The position numbers were made by a program, and so were the translations under genes. The notes beneath the pieces were generated by a model that was given only the letters and a program-made list of their open reading frames with translations, did not search any database and was not told the DNA's origin. This document shows positions 36,760 through 42,167 of a stretch of 42,167 nt of DNA, in pieces. The stretch covers positions 1 to 42,167 of the forward strand of contig CAMAZP010000028.1 in assembly GCA_945863605.1 (NCBI GenBank). The letters are read 5' to 3'. The first letter of the stretch is position 1, and each line of letters starts with the position of its first letter. Origin of the DNA: Chitinophaga pinensis (lineage in GTDB: Bacteria; Bacteroidota; Bacteroidia; Flavobacteriales_D; Crocinitomicaceae).

Positions 36760-36990
36760 ATGAGGTCAAATAATTTGTTAGTTTCTTACACGTTTATTAT
36801 TATATCTATTTTGTTTTTTTCATGTAAGAAAGAACTAGCTCCTTGTGAATGTGGTCAAAATTTATCTCAACCTTTTGATAAAATAGATCAAGAGTTAGAA
36901 GTAAAATGCGAAGAGTACGTTTTAAAATTGAGTCATGAGGAACGTATGATTTGGAATAAAAAGGTGCTTGATTGTACTTCTGATAAATAG
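36760..36990 (+). CDS. Small predicted lipoprotein (76 aa)
   Basis: The N-terminus is a lipoprotein signal (SYTFIIISILFFSC, lipobox Cys near residue 21) followed by KKE. The mature part of about 55 residues has CECG and one further Cys pair. I do not recognise a family. It has a near-consensus -7 box 4 bases upstream and a strong hairpin terminator 3 bases after its stop, which supports real expression. It is the only plus-strand gene in the right third of the window. Confidence 0.65.
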   Translation: MRSNNLLVSYTFIIISILFFSCKKELAPCECGQNLSQPFDKIDQELEVKCEEYVLKLSHEERMIWNKKVLDCTSDK

Positions 36991-36992
36991 AA

Positions 36993-37016
36993 AAAACCCT
37001 GACGAAACAGGGTTTT
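36993..37016. terminator. Bidirectional hairpin terminator between convergent genes
   Basis: The stem is AAAACCCTG (36993-37001) paired with CAGGGTTTT (37008-37016), with a 6-base loop. T-runs on both strands let it end both the small lipoprotein and the glucosaminidase transcripts. Confidence 0.85.
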
Positions 37017-37057
37017 AATAAACAAACAACAACAAACAAATCCCTTCTATAATAAAA

Positions 37058-37942
37058 TTAACGAAGGAAAATCTTTTCTCCTTTTGGTAGTTGTTCGTCA
37101 GGAGAAGAAATTTGATTCTTTCTCATCAGTTTTTTTAGCTTTACTGCTTCTTTTTGCGATATTTCTCTTAAGCTCATCGTTCGTTCAAGTACAATTGTAT
37201 TTTTAATTCTTGAATAAAATCGTTTTGGTTCTAAGTAAACTATATCTCCTGCTTCCAATATATCTTTTAGTGGGTTGAAATCATTGTAAGCATGAAGTTG
37301 ACTTAATGTCAAACCGTATCTTTTAGAAATTTGATAAAATGAATCACCTTTTCTTACTTTAATGTAGTCCACTTTATTTTCGTGGGTTTGCTTTGCCAAA
37401 ACTAAATATGAATTACTTGTACTTATAGGTGAAAAAAATGAGCCATCTAATTTGTAAAGTTCTAATTCTTCGATTAACCTTATTAATTCTTCAGCATATT
37501 TTGGATTAGTCGCATATCCAGCTGATTTTAAACCATTTGCCCAGCCTTTATAATCTGAGAGTGATAAAGAGAATAGAGATTCATAACGTTTACGAGTAGT
37601 TAAAAATATACTATGGTCAATGTAAGAATCTTCTACTTTAGTATATGAACGAAAACATTCATTTTTAGCATCATCATCAAAATAAACCTTTTCACCTTTC
37701 CAATCTGTATGACATTTAATTCCAAAGTGATTATTAGCTGTTTTAGCTAAGGTTGAATTTCCACTTCCAGATTCTAAAATTCCTTGAGCCATTGTAATAC
37801 TAGCAGGAATTTTATACTGATTCATTTGTTGAATAGCAATTTGTTCATAAAATGATATATATTCTTTTTTGGAGAGATTGCTAGTAGCATTCAAGCAAAA
37901 AGAAAAAAATAAACCAAGAATAAATAACCCAATTGCTTTCAT
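37058..37942 (-). CDS. Peptidoglycan hydrolase: GH73-type glucosaminidase with LysM domain
   Basis: The 294 residues begin with a signal peptide (about 1-19). The N-acetylglucosaminidase domain of the FlgJ/AtlA type has TMAQGILESGSGNS (catalytic Glu57) and NNHFGIKC, with AGYATNPKYAEEL near its end. A LysM domain (about 198-245; VRKGDSFYQISKRYGL) binds peptidoglycan. It should cleave the glycan backbone during growth or separation. It lies 97 bases downstream of murF on the same strand. Confidence 0.92.
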   Translation of the reverse strand: MKAIGLFILGLFFSFCLNATSNLSKKEYISFYEQIAIQQMNQYKIPASITMAQGILESGSGNSTLAKTANNHFGIKCHTDWKGEKVYFDDDAKNECFRSYTKVEDSYIDHSIFLTTRKRYESLFSLSLSDYKGWANGLKSAGYATNPKYAEELIRLIEELELYKLDGSFFSPISTSNSYLVLAKQTHENKVDYIKVRKGDSFYQISKRYGLTLSQLHAYNDFNPLKDILEAGDIVYLEPKRFYSRIKNTIVLERTMSLREISQKEAVKLKKLMRKNQISSPDEQLPKGEKIFLR

Positions 37943-38039
37943 AACTTTTTTGTTATGAGGTTTAAAACGCTATTTATTTTATAAAGTTTCGCTTATGAAA
38001 CTATATTCTAAAATTATTTTCAGCTCAATGATTAAAACC

Positions 38040-39317
38040 TTAAAGGAATTCAATTATTTTTTCTAATGCAATTCCCCTTGAACCTTTGAGAAGAATTAAA
38101 TTATCAGTAAAACCTTGAGTTTTTATAAATTCAATTACTTCATGTGTGTCTTTGAATCCTAAAGAATTTTGTTTAAGAAAATGTGCACCAACAGTAAGAT
38201 ATTTTATATCATTTTCATTACAATAATTAATAATTTTTTGATGTTCTGTTTCACTTTCCAAACCTAATTCAAACATGTCACCAAGTATTGCAATTTTTTT
38301 TGGATTTTGTATCTCTTTAAAACTTTCTAATGCAACTAGCATACTTGAAGGATTTGCATTGTAGCAGTCAATGATTAATGTATTTTTTTCTGTTTTTTGT
38401 ACTTGAGATCGGTTATTGGTAGATACGTAATTTGATATGGCTTGATTAATTTTTTCGTTCTCAACTTTGAAGATTGTTCCGAATGTAATTGCAGCCAAAA
38501 AATTTAAAAAGTTATATTTACCAACTAAGTTTGTTTGAATTATTGGCGAATTATAATCAGCTGATTTCCATCTTAATTCTACAAAAGGATTTAATTGAAT
38601 CAATTCACCAATTATTTGATTTTCTGAAAGTTTCCCGTAGGTTATTTTTTCTAATAGAAATGAATTTGCTTTGTTATTTAAAGTTTCATCATCACCATTG
38701 ATTATTATTTTTCCTTGTTTATTTTTTACAAATGAATACAATTCACTTTTGGTTTCTAAAACACCTTCAAAACTTATGAATCCTTGTAAATGTGCTTTAC
38801 CAACATTTGTTATTATACCATAATTTGGTTCAGCAATCAAACACAATTCTTCAATATCTTTCGGTTTATTCGCCCCCATTTCAATAATCGCGATTTCATG
38901 TTCCTTTGTTAGATTTAATAAAGTTAAAGGAACGCCAATATGATTGTTCAGATTTCCTGAAGTAAATAAGACATTATATTTTGTTGAAAGTACAGTATTA
39001 ATTAATTCTTTGGTTGTTGTTTTACCATTACTTCCAGTTATTCCAATTAATGGAATTTCAAATTGTTTTCTGTGATAATTTGCTAATTTTTGAAGAAAAA
39101 GTAAAGCATTTTTGACAAAGAAAATTGTAGTATGATTTTCAAAATCTTTATTGTCAACTATTGCGTATTTTGCACCTAATTCAATAGCTTTTTCCGCAAA
39201 AGTATTTCCATCAAAGTTTTCGCCCTTTAGGGCAATGTATAATGAATTTTGTTTTATTTTCCGAGTATCGGTTGAAACACCTGAAGTTTCATAAAAAAGT
39301 TGAAATAAATTTTCCAT
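38040..39317 (-). CDS. murF: UDP-N-acetylmuramoyl-tripeptide--D-alanyl-D-alanine ligase, MurF
   Basis: It adds D-Ala-D-Ala to the UDP-MurNAc-tripeptide, the last cytoplasmic step of the peptidoglycan precursor pathway. The 425 residues show the MurF N-terminus (STDTRKI, LYIALKGENFDG), the P-loop TGSNGKTTTKE (about 94-104), EMGANKPKDI, and the ligase C-terminal ILGDMFELG and DCYNANPSSM. It stands behind a terminator for gldJ, so it probably has its own promoter; a one-mismatch -7 box (GAAATTTG) lies just upstream. Confidence 0.96.
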   Translation of the reverse strand: MENLFQLFYETSGVSTDTRKIKQNSLYIALKGENFDGNTFAEKAIELGAKYAIVDNKDFENHTTIFFVKNALLFLQKLANYHRKQFEIPLIGITGSNGKTTTKELINTVLSTKYNVLFTSGNLNNHIGVPLTLLNLTKEHEIAIIEMGANKPKDIEELCLIAEPNYGIITNVGKAHLQGFISFEGVLETKSELYSFVKNKQGKIIINGDDETLNNKANSFLLEKITYGKLSENQIIGELIQLNPFVELRWKSADYNSPIIQTNLVGKYNFLNFLAAITFGTIFKVENEKINQAISNYVSTNNRSQVQKTEKNTLIIDCYNANPSSMLVALESFKEIQNPKKIAILGDMFELGLESETEHQKIINYCNENDIKYLTVGAHFLKQNSLGFKDTHEVIEFIKTQGFTDNLILLKGSRGIALEKIIEFL

Positions 39318-39333
39318 GAAACAAATTTCAAAA

Positions 39334-39360
39334 AAAAAGCCCGATTAAATCGAGCTTTTT
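39334..39360 (-). terminator. Rho-independent terminator of gldJ
   Basis: Arms 39334-39345 and 39349-39360 pair with a 3-base loop. The only mismatch on the plus strand (C:A) becomes a G-U pair in the minus-strand RNA, and eight U residues follow on that strand. It therefore acts on the gldJ transcript. Confidence 0.85.
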
Positions 39361-39367
39361 AGTTTAT

Positions 39368-41797
39368 TTATTTTTTTCCTTTCTTCGAATTGGGTCTTGA
39401 ACTTCCAACTCGGTCCATTGCACATCTAAATCCGATCATTGCTGAACCTTTGTCCTCATCCAAGAATCTTCTGTTTCCAGGTGATAACCAGTAAGCTCTG
39501 TCAGCCCAAGAACCTCCTTTATAAACTCTTGATTTGTCTGAGATTAAAGTTGTAGGCCAACCACTTGAACCACTATTAATAGAATTACCTTCCAAATCTT
39601 CATTTTCATATTCACTTTGATACATAACTTGGTTAGAATTTCTTCTTCCTTGGTTGATATCATTTTTACGAGTAGGGTTGTTGTAGAAGATAGAAGATTC
39701 CAAATCGCCATCTAAAGCATCTCTATAATCATCTTGACGATAGTTTAAACGACCAGCGTTTTCTTCTACAGTAACGTTTCTCCAACGTTGTTTTCCTTTT
39801 GTTTCAGTTAAAAATTCAGTGAGTCCATTTCTTAAAGTTAGTATCCATGTTGTTATTGTAGGATCTAAGTAGTAAGATTGGAATTTAAATTCAAGGTATT
39901 CTTTACTGAAAATATGATTTGGATCTCCAGCAACAGCTATACCCATGTATGCAGGTGGAGCTGCCATATTAAATGCTGGCATCATTATATTATCGAGTAA
40001 ATTGACAGTTGTTGCTCCATCTTTTATATCCACTGGTAGAAGTTTATTAAACAATACTCTTTCTATGTATGCAGATGCTGCAATAGTTCTTCCTTGGTTG
40101 TATAAAGCTATAGATGTATCTAATAACATATTTAAAGTATCAAGAAATTCAAATTGAAGTCTTTCTTGATCAGTAAATTTATTTTTATTAGATACGTAGT
40201 TAGCACTAGGTGATGTAAATTGATATTTTCTTGGGTCTTGTTTAGAATAAATTCTAGAATTCATTGGATTATTATTAACGATACTGTCATTTTTTGTTGC
40301 ATTTGCGCCGACAGAAACGTTAGTTTGATAAGCTTTATTTTTATCTTGTTGGTATCCAGTGTTAGCGTATGCTAGGTATTTGATTCTTGCAAATTCATTA
40401 ACAAATTCCTTCATACCATGCACATCATAGACGTTTTCAGTAGCTTTTACTGGCTTGTCATAAAGTCCATCTGGTACTAATAACTGAGTTTTATAAACGT
40501 TTCCACGGAAAGGCATAAACTCTTCAAATACTTCACTAGACATTGGTCGATATACATCCATCACCCATTCAGAAACGTTTCCTGCCATGTGATATAAACC
40601 ATAATCATTTGGCCAAAAATCGTCAACACGAACGGTAATATCACCACCATCATTTAAATTTCCAGCAACACCCATCATGTCACCTTTACCTCTTACGAAA
40701 TTTGCTTGGATTGCTCCAGCAAATTGTTGTTCAGCTTGTCTAACATAATGACCATCCCAAGGATAAATTCTTCTATCATTAATGTTCTCAGAATTTGGAT
40801 CTAAGTTTCCAATTAATCCGAGTGCAGCGAATTCCCATTCAGCTTCAGTAGGAAGGCGATAGTTTGGTAACAAAATACCATCTTCTAACTTTACTGGTCT
40901 TGATCCCAATCGTCCACTTTCAACATCCGCCATAACGGGGTCGAAGTTTTCTAACTGATAAGGATCTCTCGGAATTCCACGACCAGTTTTTTTATCTAAT
41001 GGAATTTTTTTAGTTCCGTTATCTAGTGTATAACCACCTTTTGCTAAACCATTCTCATCAACATTACCAGTTTCTATATTGTATGCACCATTTAAATAGT
41101 TTTCAGTACTGAACATATTTTGAGGCGTAGATACCATTTTTTGGAAATCTTTCTGAGGAGCATTAGCAGCACCAACATCACCCATTTCACTTCCACCTCT
41201 ATATGTATTTAAATGATTTGAATTATCAGAAAAATGCCATTTAATTATACCTTCTCTTACAAGTATTGATTCATTTACTCGGTCTGTTCTCCACTTACAA
41301 AAATCATTTGCTTGTAGCCAAGATACACCTACAACAGGATAATCACGGTATGATGGATGACGTAAGTAGTATGTAACATATTTTTCTCTGTAACCTAAGG
41401 CTGTTCTCCATGCTAATGTATCTGGTAAACTTTTTTTGTATACATGTGGATAGGTTTTATAATAAACACGTTTCATCCAATACATGTATTCCAACCAGTG
41501 TAAATTAGTAACCTCTGTTCTGTCAAGGTAAAAAGATGCAACTGTAACCCTTGCGGCTCTTGCATTCCAATCATACATAACATCTTGTTCTGTACGACCC
41601 ATTGTGAAAGTTCCACCTTCGATCATTACTAATCCAGGACCAGTTTCTTGTTCCCTAGCTTCGAATTTTTCGAAACCACCATTTTCATAGTTGTTGTACT
41701 CCCAACCAGTTGAAGAAGATGTTTCTTTGGCACAAGATGAAATTAGCACCAATCCAATTAGTGTAAATCCAAATAAATTTAACTTAGTTATTTTCAT
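39368..41797 (-). CDS. gldJ: Gliding motility lipoprotein GldJ (SUMF1/FGE-like)
   Basis: GldJ is an outer-membrane-associated lipoprotein needed for gliding and for T9SS stability. From ATG 41797 it has 809 residues with a lipoprotein signal (TLIGLVLISSC). The SUMF1-type domain starts with GLVMIEGGTFTMGR. It continues with YPVVGVSWLQANDFCKWRTDRVNE, YRLPTEAEWEFAALG and MAGNVSEWVMDVYRP (near 404), and closes with KGGSWADRAYW (near 762) and IGFRCAMDRVG. The stretch between 404 and 762 is long and includes an apparently helical segment (about 545-690); F. johnsoniae GldJ is, from memory, nearer 560 residues. ATG 41836 is an alternative start but spoils the signal peptide. Its neighbours, PorP/SprF and murF, fit a T9SS locus. 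Confidence 0.93.
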   Translation of the reverse strand: MKITKLNLFGFTLIGLVLISSCAKETSSSTGWEYNNYENGGFEKFEAREQETGPGLVMIEGGTFTMGRTEQDVMYDWNARAARVTVASFYLDRTEVTNLHWLEYMYWMKRVYYKTYPHVYKKSLPDTLAWRTALGYREKYVTYYLRHPSYRDYPVVGVSWLQANDFCKWRTDRVNESILVREGIIKWHFSDNSNHLNTYRGGSEMGDVGAANAPQKDFQKMVSTPQNMFSTENYLNGAYNIETGNVDENGLAKGGYTLDNGTKKIPLDKKTGRGIPRDPYQLENFDPVMADVESGRLGSRPVKLEDGILLPNYRLPTEAEWEFAALGLIGNLDPNSENINDRRIYPWDGHYVRQAEQQFAGAIQANFVRGKGDMMGVAGNLNDGGDITVRVDDFWPNDYGLYHMAGNVSEWVMDVYRPMSSEVFEEFMPFRGNVYKTQLLVPDGLYDKPVKATENVYDVHGMKEFVNEFARIKYLAYANTGYQQDKNKAYQTNVSVGANATKNDSIVNNNPMNSRIYSKQDPRKYQFTSPSANYVSNKNKFTDQERLQFEFLDTLNMLLDTSIALYNQGRTIAASAYIERVLFNKLLPVDIKDGATTVNLLDNIMMPAFNMAAPPAYMGIAVAGDPNHIFSKEYLEFKFQSYYLDPTITTWILTLRNGLTEFLTETKGKQRWRNVTVEENAGRLNYRQDDYRDALDGDLESSIFYNNPTRKNDINQGRRNSNQVMYQSEYENEDLEGNSINSGSSGWPTTLISDKSRVYKGGSWADRAYWLSPGNRRFLDEDKGSAMIGFRCAMDRVGSSRPNSKKGKK

Positions 41798-41861
41798 AAT
41801 ATGATGTCTAGATGTAGAAAATAAATTCAAAAACATTAAAAAGTTACAAACTATTTATAAT

Positions 41862-42167
41862 TTAAAAAGAAGGACATGAGATTTTTCTGAAATTCTTAGC
41901 TTTCTTTTTACATTTTAGGTTAAGTCCCATAGATACTTCATGTGAACCACCTGAAACTCCATTTCCTAATTTTGAAACGGTTAAGTCATAGCTGTAACCT
42001 ATCTTAAATTTCTCAGTTGTAATTCCAAAACACAAAATGAATGCATCTCTGTTTCTATACCAAGCCCCAACAGTGAAATTTCCGTATTTAACATAAGTAC
42101 CAATACTTAATTCTTGAAAACCATTTTGATATTGGTAAATAATATTAGGCATAATACTAGTTGTACT
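41862..42167 (-). CDS. C-terminal part of a PorP/SprF-family T9SS outer membrane protein (5' end outside window)
   Basis: The frame is open to the right edge, so the ATG at 42152 is internal. About 101 residues are visible. They show the family's last beta-strands: FQELSIGTYVKYGNFTVGAWYRNRDAFIL, FKIGYSYDLTVSKLG and GGSHEVSMGLNL. The end is a Lys-rich stretch and the terminal CPSF typical of PorP/SprF proteins. Members anchor or help secrete T9SS substrates such as SprB, and some are near-core components. It lies 64 bases upstream of the gldJ start and is probably cotranscribed with it. Confidence 0.88.
   Translation of the reverse strand, partial: STTSIMPNIIYQYQNGFQELSIGTYVKYGNFTVGAWYRNRDAFILCFGITTEKFKIGYSYDLTVSKLGNGVSGGSHEVSMGLNLKCKKKAKNFRKISCPSF

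Overview
The window is AT-rich chromosomal DNA from a Bacteroidota bacterium, most likely a gliding or type IX secretion (T9SS) member of the Flavobacteriales, perhaps Fluviicola- or Crocinitomix-like. The order is inferred from gldJ next to murF and a PorP/SprF protein, a secreted protein with the gliding-associated C-terminal domain, DUF1573 and DUF6702 proteins, a TonB-dependent receptor, and promoter boxes of the Bacteroidota type TAnnTTTG just upstream of many genes. No rRNA, tRNA, CRISPR array, insertion sequence or prophage gene was recognised.

Layout. 1-688: the 3' end of a large secreted repeat protein, with a 198-bp tandem repeat that differs between copies only at synonymous positions. 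0.8-3.4 kb: purK, then an AAA ATPase/DUF4143 gene preceded by six 23-bp direct repeats. 3.4-13.2 kb: a SWIM/SNF2 helicase, an alpha/beta hydrolase, a secreted M14 carboxypeptidase and, divergent from it, a TonB-dependent receptor. 13.3-16.7 kb: a tight minus-strand operon (beta-barrel protein, radA, RDD membrane protein, rsmI). 16.8-20.3 kb: a small acidic protein, then mtnB-mtnD-mtnC followed without a gap by a WecE-like aminotransferase. 20.3-25.9 kb, minus strand: two DUF1573 proteins; feoA-feoB, a 51-residue Cys-containing FeoB-associated membrane protein, and corA; and a monofunctional aspartate kinase. 26.1-28.3 kb: era-der. 28.3-33.8 kb: two large secreted adhesin-like proteins. 33.9-42.2 kb, minus strand apart from one small lipoprotein: DUF6702 plus M1 peptidase, a LysM glucosaminidase, murF, gldJ and a truncated PorP/SprF gene.

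How the genes fit together. The right end is cell-envelope biology: T9SS/gliding components (GldJ, PorP/SprF), peptidoglycan synthesis and hydrolysis (MurF, glucosaminidase), secreted proteins that could use the T9SS, and exported peptidases. The centre is housekeeping: ribosome maturation (Era, Der, RsmI), DNA repair (RadA), ferrous iron and divalent cation uptake, methionine salvage and aspartate-family amino acid synthesis.

The most unusual points are: a four-cysteine C-terminal module shared by two repeat proteins about 30 kb apart, both ending at the same residue with no recognised T9SS sorting domain; the 23-bp repeat array running into the promoter of the ATPase/DUF4143 gene; the aminotransferase joined to the methionine-salvage genes; and a perfect 13-bp inverted repeat abutting the start codon of the radA operon.
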